Positions 1-10,978 of a DNA stretch of 64,000 nt are shown one piece after another. Below the pieces are notes generated by a model, which searched no databases, was not told where the DNA came from, and worked only from the letters and a program-made list of their open reading frames with translations. The stretch comes from Hygrocybe punicea (taxonomy: Eukaryota > Basidiomycota > Agaricomycetes > Agaricales > Hygrophoraceae), in contig OY744465.1 in NCBI GenBank assembly GCA_963556145.1, forward strand, positions 1,302,001 to 1,366,000, given 5' to 3'. Position 1 is the stretch's first letter. Each line of letters begins with the position of its first letter. The position numbers were made by a program, and so were the translations under genes.

Positions 1-3000
1 ATCAATCACCCACTATGCTTATATTATGCTGACAACAAAGAAAAGTTTTATCCTAAACTACGTCTACCCCAGGATTGTTACAAACTAATTGCAAACAATC
101 CAGTTGCTGGAGCCCGCTTTTTTCACTTTACTACTGAAATGTTCATCAAACATATATTAGGAATAAATGAATCTCATCCTGGCCTGTATGGAAACACATC
201 AGGTTATTATGCAACGGTAGAGGAACAAGGACGTCTTACCTTGCATCTTCATATGCTGTTGTGGATAAAGGGATGCCTTACACCTCAGGAAATACGTGAC
301 AAAATTATGGGTGAAAATTCTGACTTTCAGAAAAGATTAGTGGAATATTTGGAAAGTTTGTGTGTAGGACAATTCATGACAGGTTCTAAAGATGAGGTAT
401 CACAGAAAATGGAACAGACAATGTCGAAACCTGAATATCAACCACCAACATGTGTCATGCCAGATCCACCATCATATAATTGTTCCATGAATTGTCAATA
501 TCACAACAAAAGATCAACATGGTGGCAAAGGTTTCAAGATGTTGTAGATGATCTTTTATTGCGATTAAATGTACATAACAGGCATGATGGCAAAAAAAAG
601 CCATACTGTCTTAATTCGAAAGGTGAATGTAAACGACGATTTCCCCGTGATATCTTTCAACAAACTTTTGTAGAACCTAACACTGGTGCTCTCAACCTCA
701 AGCATGGTGAACCTTGGATGAACACGGTGACACCTGAAGTTACATATATGCTACGATGCAATTCTGATGTGACCAGCTTATTATCAGGTACTGCTATAAA
801 GGCCATAGTTGCATACATAACAGATTATATTACAAAATTCTCCTTGAAGACCTATAGCATTTTTGAAGTGATAAAAAGTATTTTTGATAAGAATTCCGAA
901 ATGATTGGTGGCGACCTAAAAAGAAAAGACAAAGTCAGAAAGCTGTTTACACAAATAGTCAATTCACTCACCTCCAAAATGGAAATTGGTGCTCCAATGG
1001 CTTCATTATATGTCCTTGGAAATCCTGATCACTACACCAGTCATAAATTCGTGCCATTCTTTTGGAGATCTTATGTTAAAGAGGTTATCAGTGCATGGTC
1101 TGATGAAGAAATTCCTAATATATGTGAAGACCAAAATAATGCACAAAAGGTTGTTATTGGTAAGAATAATGGCGCATACATTGGACTTTCCAAAGTAAAT
1201 AATTATATGTTCAGACCCGCCTTGTATGATAATGTATCACTGTATGACTGGATACGTCTTGCCACTATGGAACCAAAGAAAAGACGCACCAAAACAAAGA
1301 CCAAAAGGGCCAGAAAAGAACCAGTGCAAAACCAAATTTTTGACAATCTAGGCTGTGATGATTTGTCTGACTCTTGCACTGAACCTACTAATGTTGACTA
1401 TTCCAGTGATGACAACTTGTCTGATGTCGTTGATAATGATATACTCATGGAGATAGATGAAATTCCAAAACCTGATAGTTTGAATAGACATGCAGGCACA
1501 GAAATAGCTGATAAAACAAATGAAGTTGATCTTAATAAATTGACAAAATTTGAAAATGATTATACTTTACATTCCAATCATCCACAATATCTTACCCACC
1601 ATGCCAAAATGAAAGGGAATGATCCTTTCATAGTTCCTAATTTTATTCCGAACACTTTGCCAAGGGCTGACCGTGGTGATCGAGAATATTATTGTTGTAC
1701 AATGTTAACATTTTTCAAGCCATGGAGAAGTGGCAAAGAACTCAAAAGTAAATTACAAACATGGGATAATGCTTTTATAGACCACGAGTTTTCTAAAAAA
1801 GAACTAGAGATCATGAAATACTTTGGTCTGCGGTATGAATGTTTGGATGCAAGAGATGATCTCTCTGCTAAACATCAGAAGAATAATACTGCAAATATAA
1901 GGTATTCATGGGCGACCTCAAACGGTCTTGATGAACTGGATGACATGCACAATGCTGAATTTGCATTTAATGGCGACGACTTCAACAACAATATTGATGA
2001 AGACAATAATGACACGGAAATACTCCTGAAACTTGGTCAAAAAGGACAAAAAAGGAAAGATCAAATGCTGATAGCTGAAAGAACTTTGAAAAGGTCAGGG
2101 TGGCTCGATGATTGTATTGATGGTACCCCAGATATAGGACCGTTGATACCTATAGAACCACCTGTAGTACAATCAGCAAAATTGTGGAGAACTGCAGTCC
2201 TTGCAAAGAAAAAGGAAATCATCGATGACAGAAATAAAAATTTACCAACAAACACAGCAACCATAAATAAATTGGGAAATTTTCAATATAATGATGTCAA
2301 GATAGTGGATGCAGCATACATCAACCATATGTTTATTCCTGCAAACAGAGCTGATCGTCATCTTATTGATGTAACTATCAATGATTACAAGTTGAACACT
2401 GACCAAAAGAGAGCATTTCATATCATTGCGAATCACTCTACCTTGATTAACGGTTCTGATAAGCTACGCATGTATCTTGGTGGGATGGCAGGCACAGGGA
2501 AATCACAAGTCATCAAAGCATTGACTAGTTTTTTTGGTAAACACAACGAAAATCATCGATTTGTGGTTCTTGCACCAACCGGTGGTGCTGCTGCCCTTGT
2601 AAATGGATCCACATATCACTCCATTCTTGGAATTAATCAGGGAGGATCATCTCGTTCCCTTGCACAAGTACGTGCCAATCTTGATGGTGTGGATTACATT
2701 TTCATTGATGAGGTGTCAATGTTATCTTGCAGAGATATGTATAAAATCAGTGCTCAGTGTGCAAAAGCACGTGGTGTTTATGATGAACCCTTTGGTGGCA
2801 TTAATATGATATTTGCAGGAGATTTTGGCCAACTTCCACCAGCTATGAGTGGTGCTCCTTTATACTCTGGAACCGTTGGTGTCCAAATCAATTCCAGTCA
2901 AACTATAGCAAATCAGGAAGCGGCTATAGGCAAAGCTCTTTGGCATCAAATAACAACAGTTGTTATATTACGTGAAAATATGAGACAAACCAATCAGTCA

Positions 3001-5121
3001 GAAGAAGATGTCCAACTGAGGCTTGCTTTGGAAAACATGAGATACAAAGCATGTACTCCCAAAGATATTGCATTTCTTCGTACTCGTGTTGCAGGAAAAG
3101 GTCCAAATGATCCAAAATTAGCCCAAAAGAAATTCAGGAATGTGTCAGTTATAACTGCATTGAATGCACAAAAAGACAAAATCAATGAACTTGGTATTCA
3201 ACGTTTTGCTGCTGAAAATAGGAGACCATTAACATCATTCTATTCCATAGACAGATGGAATGATCCTACTAGTTCCAATAGCAAAAGAAAATCTCATCAC
3301 ATGTCAACAATTTTGGATCCTATTCGACACACAAAGATATTGGAACCTTCACTCCAAAAGCTACTTTGGAGCCAACCACATGCATCATCCTCTGATCATA
3401 TACCAGGAAGATTGGACTTATGTGTAGGCATGCCAGTGATGCTGAGGAACAATGATGCAACAGAGTGCTGCATTACCAAAGGAGCAGAGGGCATAGTTGT
3501 GGGTTGGCAGAGTGCAATAGGTCCTGAGCAACAAACTGTACTGGACACTTTATTTGTCAGATTATTGAATCCTCCAAAAAAAATTAACATAGAAGGACTT
3601 CCTGAAAATGTTGTGCCGATTACAAAACATGTCACTTCCACCATGTGCTCATTACCCAATGATGATGTGATATCTTTGTCAAGAGAACAAGTGTTGGTAC
3701 TACCTAATTTTGCAATGACTGATTATGCATGTCAAGGACGTACTCGTCCTAACAATGTAGTTGACCTCAGTAGTTGTAGAAACCACCAATCCTATTATAC
3801 TTGCTTATCAAGAAGTGCTTCTGCAGCAGGAACTATCATCATGCAAGGCTTTGATCCTAAAGTAATTACTGGGGGTGCTTCTGGATATCTCAGGCAGGAA
3901 TTCAGAGAATTAGAACTGCTTGATGAGATTACCAAACTGAAATATCAAGGACTCTTACCAGACCATGTCAAGGGAGATCAGCGAAATTCTATCATTGATC
4001 AATTTAGAAAATGGAAAGGAAAGTCATATATTCCAAAAAACATTCATCATGCTATCGCATGGAAAGCCACGGAGCAACTAAATCAATACACAACACAGCC
4101 CTCTCCATGGCAATTAATTAAACATATGAACAAAAATCAAAAGGCAGATTTCAGAAACCTCAACTTTGTTCCTGCAAAAGGAACTGTTCCAATCACTGTC
4201 ACTCATAAAAATTCGATGGCCAATGTATTGCAAAATAAAAAACGAAAATTACAACAAGTTGTAAGTTCATCTTCCATAGTGAAAAAAAGACGAAAAACAA
4301 GTACTATTGAATTAAATGAACCAAAAGGGTTTATATGGGATGCGGAAGATTGGAGCTGTGCTTATGATTCACTCTTTACAATATTACTAGCAATATGGAA
4401 TGAAGATCCATCAAGTTGGAAAAAAAGATTCAATAGCATCAATGAAATATTAAAGATTTTGAGCTTAGGATTCAAACGATCCAAGAATCACACAACAGAT
4501 TTAGAAACAGTTAGAAATACAATCAGACATTTATTGCATCAAGATAAACCCGAAATATTTCCTTATGGTCAAGTTGGCATTGCCATAAGTGATTTGGCCC
4601 ATTATATAATGAAAGCAAATGAACCAATGACTTCAACTTGTCTTAAATGTATCAATTGTGAAAACATAACCATTCTGGAAAATGATAGATGTGACGCCAT
4701 CTTTCATTGTTCATATTCATTTTCTGGAACAATCTCAACATGTCTTGCTCAAATCATAGTTAATAGACAACGGCACAAATGTCAATTGTGTTGGGGAGAG
4801 ATTACTAAATTTATTGCATTTAACAAAATTCCACCTCTAATCATGTTTACAGTTGACTCTATTGAGAATTTAATAATTAGTCAAGTTATAAACTTGTCAA
4901 TTGATGACATATCCACTGCTTACACATTGAGAGGAATTGTGTACTTTGGTGATGCACATTTTACTGCCCGCATATTCATCAACAGTATGGTATGGTTTCA
5001 TGATGGTATATCAACCAGATCAATTTGTATTAATGAAGGTGATATAGATGACTTTTCAAATATTAATTTATTGTCATGTAATGGTAATAATGCTGTACTG
5101 TTTATATATGCTCAATCTTAA
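1..5121 (+). CDS. Helitron Rep-helicase (RepHel), 5'-partial, with C-terminal USP-like domain
   Basis: Open in frame 1 from the window edge. Residues are numbered from the Met at 139, which is internal: conserved Helitron_like_N sequence (NPVAGARFFHF) precedes it. HUH nuclease: HLH at 36-38 and the paired tyrosines Y226 and Y230 (YITDY). PIF1-type helicase: Walker A GGMAGTGKS at 781-789 and Walker B FIDE with D857/E858. The protein nicks and unwinds DNA during rolling-circle transposition. After the helicase there is a region resembling a ubiquitin-specific protease: a Cys box (WSCAYDS, C1407), zinc-type CxxC pairs (C1501/C1504/C1507 and C1548/C1551) and a His box (H1607, then W..D1622). No stop or frameshift over 1,660 codons. 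The Rep and helicase calls are firm; the protease call is inference from motif order. Confidence 0.9.
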   Translation: MNHPLCLYYADNKEKFYPKLRLPQDCYKLIANNPVAGARFFHFTTEMFIKHILGINESHPGLYGNTSGYYATVEEQGRLTLHLHMLLWIKGCLTPQEIRDKIMGENSDFQKRLVEYLESLCVGQFMTGSKDEVSQKMEQTMSKPEYQPPTCVMPDPPSYNCSMNCQYHNKRSTWWQRFQDVVDDLLLRLNVHNRHDGKKKPYCLNSKGECKRRFPRDIFQQTFVEPNTGALNLKHGEPWMNTVTPEVTYMLRCNSDVTSLLSGTAIKAIVAYITDYITKFSLKTYSIFEVIKSIFDKNSEMIGGDLKRKDKVRKLFTQIVNSLTSKMEIGAPMASLYVLGNPDHYTSHKFVPFFWRSYVKEVISAWSDEEIPNICEDQNNAQKVVIGKNNGAYIGLSKVNNYMFRPALYDNVSLYDWIRLATMEPKKRRTKTKTKRARKEPVQNQIFDNLGCDDLSDSCTEPTNVDYSSDDNLSDVVDNDILMEIDEIPKPDSLNRHAGTEIADKTNEVDLNKLTKFENDYTLHSNHPQYLTHHAKMKGNDPFIVPNFIPNTLPRADRGDREYYCCTMLTFFKPWRSGKELKSKLQTWDNAFIDHEFSKKELEIMKYFGLRYECLDARDDLSAKHQKNNTANIRYSWATSNGLDELDDMHNAEFAFNGDDFNNNIDEDNNDTEILLKLGQKGQKRKDQMLIAERTLKRSGWLDDCIDGTPDIGPLIPIEPPVVQSAKLWRTAVLAKKKEIIDDRNKNLPTNTATINKLGNFQYNDVKIVDAAYINHMFIPANRADRHLIDVTINDYKLNTDQKRAFHIIANHSTLINGSDKLRMYLGGMAGTGKSQVIKALTSFFGKHNENHRFVVLAPTGGAAALVNGSTYHSILGINQGGSSRSLAQVRANLDGVDYIFIDEVSMLSCRDMYKISAQCAKARGVYDEPFGGINMIFAGDFGQLPPAMSGAPLYSGTVGVQINSSQTIANQEAAIGKALWHQITTVVILRENMRQTNQSEEDVQLRLALENMRYKACTPKDIAFLRTRVAGKGPNDPKLAQKKFRNVSVITALNAQKDKINELGIQRFAAENRRPLTSFYSIDRWNDPTSSNSKRKSHHMSTILDPIRHTKILEPSLQKLLWSQPHASSSDHIPGRLDLCVGMPVMLRNNDATECCITKGAEGIVVGWQSAIGPEQQTVLDTLFVRLLNPPKKINIEGLPENVVPITKHVTSTMCSLPNDDVISLSREQVLVLPNFAMTDYACQGRTRPNNVVDLSSCRNHQSYYTCLSRSASAAGTIIMQGFDPKVITGGASGYLRQEFRELELLDEITKLKYQGLLPDHVKGDQRNSIIDQFRKWKGKSYIPKNIHHAIAWKATEQLNQYTTQPSPWQLIKHMNKNQKADFRNLNFVPAKGTVPITVTHKNSMANVLQNKKRKLQQVVSSSSIVKKRRKTSTIELNEPKGFIWDAEDWSCAYDSLFTILLAIWNEDPSSWKKRFNSINEILKILSLGFKRSKNHTTDLETVRNTIRHLLHQDKPEIFPYGQVGIAISDLAHYIMKANEPMTSTCLKCINCENITILENDRCDAIFHCSYSFSGTISTCLAQIIVNRQRHKCQLCWGEITKFIAFNKIPPLIMFTVDSIENLIISQVINLSIDDISTAYTLRGIVYFGDAHFTARIFINSMVWFHDGISTRSICINEGDIDDFSNINLLSCNGNNAVLFIYAQS

Positions 5122-5158
5122 TATGTGTTCTCTTGCTAAAAGAAGGGACGAGTAACAT

Positions 5159-5190
5159 GCCATGCAAAGCAATGGCCCACACCCCACTAG
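5159..5190 (+). repeat. Helitron 3' terminus: hairpin plus CTAG
   Basis: GCCAT at 5159-5163 and ATGGC at 5172-5176 form a short stem with an 8-nt loop. Ten bases later comes CTAG with T after it. The stem is short, but the position is confirmed by the coding sequence resuming at 5191 on the minus strand. Confidence 0.7.
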
Positions 5191-5265
5191 TTATCTGTGA
5201 AGACTGCCTGAATTGGTTGATGGCCATAGAGCTGAAGAGAGTTGGAAATTTCTGCAATTGCTGGC

Positions 5266-5567
5266 TACGGTTGGCGGAATGGCCGCGGTTCGATTCAACC
5301 AGCGTGTCAGATTAATATCATAGATTATTATATAAACTCGATGTTTATAATATTATTTTTCATTAGATAATTGCCTATGCCTATAATTGAACAGCAGGCA
5401 ACAATAATATATTTCGGGGGGGGGGGTCAACGAGACACACAGAATGACTACATATATCAACAAGGTGCAATCCGGACACTTGGAGGGGGGAAGGGGATCA
5501 ACGAGGTGCATAGAATGACACTATATACATCAAAAAGAGGCAGTCATGACACAGTCGAGGGAGGCGG
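5266..5567 (+). repeat. Left TIR of the 5.7-kb element
   Basis: Pairs with 10748-10978. The outer ~80 bp are nearly identical to the other arm; the inner part (G-runs alternating with TCAACGAG and AGAATGACTACATA) is roughly 90% similar. This arm carries about 60 extra bases near 5349-5410. The inner edge abuts the Mug135-like stop codon. Confidence 0.85.
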
Positions 5568-6476
5568 CTACTCTGTGATCGGTACCATGCACCCAATGGC
5601 AACACGTATGTCCTCACGCATGGCGCGTATAGTCTTGGTCCCAACCCGGGAATTAGGATGGTAAAATTGATAGTATTCTTTCAATTTATCACCGTTAAGA
5701 GCTTTGAGTCCGGCCGGATCTCGGATAGGCTGGAGGTTGACCTAAGCATAGAACGTCAGAGTGAACAGTGGGAAAGATAAGAATAACCAGTTATATACCT
5801 CTGCAAGCTTCTTGCCAGTCGGAGATAGCACTTCTTCATATTTGATGGTCGAACCGTCAAATAATTGGCGGTTTACAGCCTGCGAAAGAGTCACTCATTT
5901 AAAATGTTAGTACATATATCAGCCTACCTTAGACGCCTGCACCTTGATGATATTCACATCACTTTTGATCTCCGTGATATCCAGGGCAAGCTGGTCCACC
6001 TTAGCCACAAGGTGTCGTATGCTGGTCTTGACATGTCGGATTTCATCCCTAATGTTCGGAATTTCTGCTAAACTTGCTTTCATCCTTTCGATATTGGCCG
6101 ACATGGGATCTATCATTTGCTGAAACCAAGCAGGCGGTAAGCCTATACAAGTTAGTCTTTTTATTTTATTTTTTATTTTCATGGCTTACTCCTGTCCAAG
6201 TCTTTGTAGCCGTGAAGAACTTGCGCCTCGTATACGACAGCATCAACTACTTCTACCCTGGTTGTTCGATTTGCAGAATCTGTAGTGGCAATGTGGTGAG
6301 AAGAATATATCAATTGCATGAGAAGAACCTTGCGCATGTTCAACAGCTTTGCGGTATTGTCTAGCATCAAAAACATCTTCGTAGGTGACAGGGTTACCAG
6401 GTGCGGTTGGAAGTCGTATGTTGGCATCAATTCTACCAAGAGGTCCGAGTCTGGGTAGTTGGATTGGATTCGCCAT
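5568..6476 (-). CDS. Mug135-like coiled-coil protein (transposon cargo)
   Basis: Multi-exon minus-strand gene, ATG at 6474-6476 (MANPIQLPRLGPLG), stop TAG at 5568-5570. The order is a short N-terminal segment, a middle exon (VEVVDAVVYEAQVLHGY), a heptad-rich coiled coil around 5.92-6.15 kb (MKASLAEIPNIRDEIRHV, then VAKVDQLALDI), and a conserved end with LNGDKLKEYYQFY then VGTKTIRAMREDIRVAIG. The C-terminal pattern resembles the Mug135 C-terminal domain of basidiomycete proteins; that assignment is from memory and moderate. It lies 115 bp downstream of the alpha-kinase on the same strand. Function unknown; it could be a structural or DNA-binding partner in transposition. Exact splice sites are approximate. 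Confidence 0.6.
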
Positions 6477-6590
6477 GATGGGGAAGTCAACAAGCCTATT
6501 ATCTGATGTTCACACGGGATGCAAGATAAAGGTATTAATGCGGGCCAGTTGGCTGTAAGCTATGAGTACGAGAAACAAAGTAAAAGCATA

Positions 6591-8985
6591 TTAAGAGTCC
6601 TCTGAAAATTGGCCACCGTCATTTCCATTCTCATTCTCATCAACCTGCACATCAAATGTATCTAATGCGACCTCGGAATCAAGCCCAAGAGCGATGCACA
6701 CCTGTCCGCAGGTGTGATCATTTAGAAATGTCTTTATACCGTCGACACCGAAATCACCAACACCAGATTTACTGAAAAAGAAAAAATTAACACCGTAATA
6801 TGTCTGACAGCGAGAACTTACCCGGTTATAGTGTGAGTCATAATATCGAACAAAACCAAAAAATCCTGACCATTAACCAAGGTAGGAGAACCTAAAGTTC
6901 GGTAAGGAGATAGTGTTGCGGACATGTATTCGCTTACCTTGAATATCAGCAAATACCATCTCCTTGTTGCTGTGACCGTAGACAAAATGTGCAAGTGCAA
7001 ATACAGTTAGGCTGCGCAGATCTTTCTTGTTTGTAGTATGTGTGAGGGTCCCGCTGTACCGAATAGCAGTAGTGGGGCGCTGTTTCTCTACGAGCCACCA
7101 GATGGGTTTCTCATCGGGGGATTGACCGGAGGCAGGGGTTGGATTTCCTTCCTCTTCTCCAAGAAAGGCATCAGCAAACATGATGTCTAGTCGTAATATG
7201 AGCTTGGTCAGTGGCATTGTGAGCAATACCAACAACATACATTTGTCGACAGCAACACCCTTCCTCTGAGCAAACTTATAGAATGCCTTGAGGAACCATT
7301 GTCCAAGCGCTAGCCGACTCAACTCTGCCTGGATCTGAATATTATTATCACTGACAGAAACAGCATTGCCCGGTTCATCTTCATCAAAAAGCTCGTCTTG
7401 CTCATTGAGACGGAAAAACCGTTTGACGGCAAAGCGTCCATTTGATGTCACGAGCTATAATAGTGTCCGGTGAGTTGCAAAGAAAGATCAACAATCACAT
7501 ACATCGTAGACATGTTTCATACTGCCAGAATTTGACGGATTATCTCCTAACTCGCCAAAGATACTTTTTCCAGTTTTCTCAAATGTGCAATCAGCTGTTT
7601 CATCGTCAACACGGCAAATAATTTTTTTCAGGCTGACAAAAGTTCGGGTGAGAATGACTGATTGTTCGGTCCAGCCTGACAAGCGAAAGCTGGATTGCAT
7701 TGTTCCTGTGGATGATATCAGTCAAATTGAAAATTATTGATGAAAATTACCACCTACCACCTGTACATGCGCGCTTGCTAGCAGCAGTATCTGTGTCACC
7801 GTCATTTTCTATCTCCTCATCCCGAACACGTTTTTTGCGTAGCGATTGCCCCTTTCCACACCTTCCATCATATTCTGCAGCCTCTGCTCGCTCCAGCCAC
7901 TGCATCCCAAGAAAGTTTGTCATCATCAAGCGTGGAACATTAAAACAAAATCATACCGCTTCAAAATTAATGTACATTTCCAAACAAAGAAATGGTATTT
8001 TGGTTTTTGAATGATGCTTCCACATTGCTGGGACTTTTTGGGTAAAAATAGGTGCCATGTTCGGAGACGAATAAAAACGGTAAAACTCTAGTAGCGTGAG
8101 AGTCGCTGTGTCAGACTCTAGGACTTTGTTTCCATCAAATCGGATTGAGACGTCCTCACTATGTAATATTTGTCAGAGGGTTATAGTTGATGGAGAGATG
8201 ACATACGGCAGCAATGGTAGCGAGCGCCTGCAAGTCCACTCGATACTAATTTGCTGTGTAATCTGTGCCTTAATATCTTCCATAAACAGTGAAACAGCCC
8301 AGCGCTTTGCACCACTACCAAGGTCGGCGTCGATACTTCGAGGATTCTTGCTGATGCGTACCTTCAAGTAACATGTAATACTGGTATACACTGATGAAGA
8401 CGAAACATACCTGCCAGCAAATCATGACTTTCTCTTCACCTGGCGCGCCTCCTCCATTCTCATGCTGAAGAAGGTTTAATGAGCTGAGACTGGTGGTTGG
8501 CCCTCTGGTGGATGGCGGTAACAGCTTGAGACGTTCTCGTGTGGCAGCAGCACGAAGCTGGTGGGCATCAGGGATGTTTCGTGCGAGGGATTGGCTTTGG
8601 GATTGAAGCTGGGACGATGCCGCTGAAAAGTATAGATGTGAATAATATAGACTACACTAAATTGTGGGGAGGCAAACCATCGTCGGCATTTGCATTTGTA
8701 TGCTTGTTGCATAGAATAGAGCCGCATGTTTGAGTAGAGTTGAGAGGAGGTGGTGCCATATTGCGCCGAGTGACACCACAAGCCAGACATTGTGGCCATT
8801 TCTAGGCAAAATATAAGAAAACTTGTGGCAAAGGACGGAGATTAATGTACTGAGATATCAGAATATTCAATGGAGTCGCGTGTGTGAACTCCAAGCTTGA
8901 TACACTTGGGGCAAGGACCATCACTCTGCCGTAGCGGGAAGGTTATGCCGCAACCGTCACATTCAGAGTTGTTGTTGTCATCCAT
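6591..8985 (-). CDS. Alpha-type (MHCK/EF2K-like) protein kinase, transposon cargo
   Basis: Multi-exon minus-strand gene starting at the ATG 8983-8985 (MDDNNNSECDGCG), stop TAA at 6591-6593. The N-terminus has paired CxxC zinc motifs (CDGCG...CPKC, then CLACG...CGSILC), a Q/S-rich linker, then an alpha-kinase catalytic domain: FLKAFY, AFLGEEE, WLVEKQR, RYSGTL, FALAHFVYG, FADIQG, LFDIMTHT. It ends with the C-terminal block SGVGDFG plus HTCGQVCIALGL, the family's zinc-binding end. Alpha-kinases transfer phosphate to Ser/Thr but are unrelated in sequence to ordinary kinases. Splice junctions I followed keep frame (an intron after IEYSDIS; another joining NADD to AASSQLQ). Domain order looks complete. 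The role inside a transposon is unknown. Confidence 0.82.
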
Positions 8986-9152
8986 ATGCAGAGGAATGTT
9001 TAAAGGAGGGTTTTGTGCAGGAAAAAAGTCGCTGCTGTTAGGTAAAAGAGTGTGATGTGAAGTGATGGTTAGGGAAAAAAAACGCAAAATAGCAGCGGAC
9101 TTTGTCACACCATTGACAACAACCTGAATTATTTTGAACATCCCTGACCTCC
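8986..9152. promoter_or_regulatory. Divergent promoter region of the 5.7-kb element
   Basis: 167 bp separate the start codons of the alpha-kinase (minus) and the DDE transposase (plus). A shared bidirectional promoter is inferred from geometry only; no specific site was recognised. Confidence 0.45.
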
Positions 9153-10742
9153 ATGCCGAATCCTGAGGGCAAAAACGGCTATGGCGAAAAAATCTGTAAG
9201 TTAAATTCCACTTGAAGTACGCTACTTACATTCGGCTTCCTAGACCCTCCTGACGACATCCTCAGGGATTCACTTATGGAGTATACTCGACGTGGACTGA
9301 AAAGAGAGGAGAAAATCAAGAGATTGAAGGAAGACTACAACTTAGCCATTTGGTGAGTGTCTGCTAGAGATGTCCATACTACTTGCCTGAAGATGAATGA
9401 TGATAGCACAACTACTCTGAAGGAGCTGGAGTGCCGGCTGGGAATTCCATCTGTTCGAAAGCCTCTTGCTCCAGAGGTTGCCAGGCAGCTGGTCATTGAT
9501 GTTGTTGACAAGGATGTTGTGCAGAACAATGGGCCAAACTTTGTGCAAGTCATGTTGCGGCAGAAAGGAATGCTTGTTGCAAGGTACAAAAGCCGGCTGT
9601 GCAGCATATGTTGATTGTTGTCAGCTGAATCAGACTTTCACAGGCAAAGTGTTCGTAACATTATGCTTGAACATTTTCCTCTCGGCTTCAACAAACGATT
9701 CCCTGGTAGAAATCGAGGGATGGTTCGACGACCATTATCAGCAATCGGTCCTTATCACGAAATATCTTCTGATGGTCATGAGAAACTCTCACAACAGGCT
9801 CTTGACATGGGCGAAATCGGGTTACCAATATACGCATATAAAGATAAATGGAGCGATGTTCTGTTAAAGTTATCTGTTGTGCCCAACTGTCGCAATGCAG
9901 GGGCCATTGGCCACCTTTACTTAGACTTTATAACCGAAATTGGAGGTAAGAGATTTCATCTGGAGGACTTCACTTCGATCTCAAAATGAACAGGTATCCC
10001 AATCCAATCAACAACAGACAAAGGCTCGGAAATTGGATGGCAGTATGCATTCCAGGATGCTCTTCGGTGAGTAACATCAAGCTGCTTATGGTGCATTTAT
10101 TGAATTGGACCTACAGGAACACATATGCACCGGACATCGATACTGATACTTTCCCTTCATACGTTATTCTTCCGAGTCCCCACCATACGACCATTGAGGG
10201 TTTTTGGCGATGGCTTAAAGAGAAAACTGGCCTCAACATTAAGGACCACGTACTGCGCGGCAAACGAGAGCATATCTTCAATCCGAATGTGCCGTTCCAT
10301 AAGTTGGTTTGGTACCCTGCCGTGACACGTAGCCTTCACACTGACTACATGAAAAATACACAGGGATCTATTCAACTGGATATTCCCACCTCTCGTTCAA
10401 GCTGAACTTGACGATTTTTGCAAGTGGTGGAATTACCATCGGGTTCGCACTCAGGCTGATAAAGCAATGCCTTCTGGACATGTCCCAATTGATGTTCTTG
10501 AGCATCCAACCCTTTACGGAGGGCTTAACTGCCTCATTCCTGTCCCTACACAAGCCATTGATCATCTCCAGGAGTACCTTGTGGAAGAAGTTGGGCCGCG
10601 GAGTACCTATCTTGACTGGGTCAGTGAAGACTTTTTGGCTGTTGCTGAAGCGGCACACCAGTCCCTCGGTAATCCGGTGATAACCTTTACAAATTGCTGG
10701 GATATATTTCATGACATTTCGACAGTGATTGCTGCATTGTAA
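9153..10742 (+). CDS. DDE transposase with integrase-core domain
   Basis: Seven exons with GT-AG introns: 9153-9195, 9244-9352, 9407-9583, 9644-9945, 9994-10066, 10117-10302 and 10364-10742. Spliced length is 1,269 nt, about 422 residues, with no stop or frameshift. The N-terminus is helical and DNA-binding-like (GLKREEKIKRLKED, then LKELECRLGIPSVRKP). Candidate catalytic triad: D in ISSDGHEKL, D in TTDKGSE, E in TIEGFWRWL, the spacing of mushroom integrase-core transposases. It would cut and join the element's TIRs. The stop codon lies at the inner edge of the right TIR. The acceptor of exon 3 was chosen because it keeps the family-like TLKELECRLG in frame. Confidence 0.82.
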
Positions 10743-10747
10743 TAATA

Positions 10748-10978
10748 ACCCCCCCCCTCGACTGTGCCTCTTGTTGATGTATATAGTGTCATTCTGTCCG
10801 CCTCGTTGATCCCCTTCCCCCCCCCGAGTGTCCGGATTGCGCCTTGTTGATATATGTAGTCATTCTGTGTGTCTCGTTGACCCCCCCCCCCCGAAATAAA
10901 CATCAAGTTTATATAATAATCTATGATATTAATCTGACACGCTGGTTGAATCGAACCGCGGCCATTCCGCCAACCGTA
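10748..10978 (-). repeat. Right TIR of the 5.7-kb element
   Basis: Reverse-complement partner of 5266-5567, ending CCGCCAACCGTA at 10978 and followed by the TGCTGGC duplication. It begins within a few bases of the transposase stop codon at 10742. Confidence 0.85.

Larger units (their letters stand above)
1..5190 (+). mobile_element. Helitron, 3' part (5' end outside window)
   Basis: Rolling-circle transposon. It encodes a Rep-helicase that is open from base 1, so the 5' terminus lies left of the window. The 3' end is placed at 5190: a 5-bp stem hairpin (5159-5176), a 10-nt spacer, then CTAG (5187-5190) followed by T, the classical CTRR-T ending. Independent support is that the bases immediately right of CTAG resume the coding sequence of the minus-strand DUF6729 gene (it reads VFTDN up to the junction), so the Helitron inserted into that gene. 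The continuous reading frame suggests a recent insertion. Confidence 0.85.
5266..10978. mobile_element. 5.7-kb DNA transposon carrying DDE integrase, alpha-kinase and Mug135-like gene
   Basis: Terminal inverted repeats start TACGGTTGGCGG and end CCGCCAACCGTA. The same 7 bases, TGCTGGC, flank both ends (5259-5265 and 10979-10985), a target-site duplication. Removing the element plus one copy of the repeat restores the host frame (QFMPA-IAEIS in the DUF6729 gene), which fixes both boundaries. Three genes fill the interior: Mug135-like and alpha-kinase on the minus strand, integrase-type transposase on the plus strand. Both outermost stop codons lie at the inner edges of the TIRs. The near-identical outer 80 bp and an uninterrupted transposase suggest a young, possibly autonomous element. 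Confidence 0.88.

Noticed and set aside
5168..5315. Short frame at 5133-5315 after the Helitron
   Set aside because: Crosses the Helitron end, a piece of the DUF6729 gene on the other strand, and a TIR; composite by chance.
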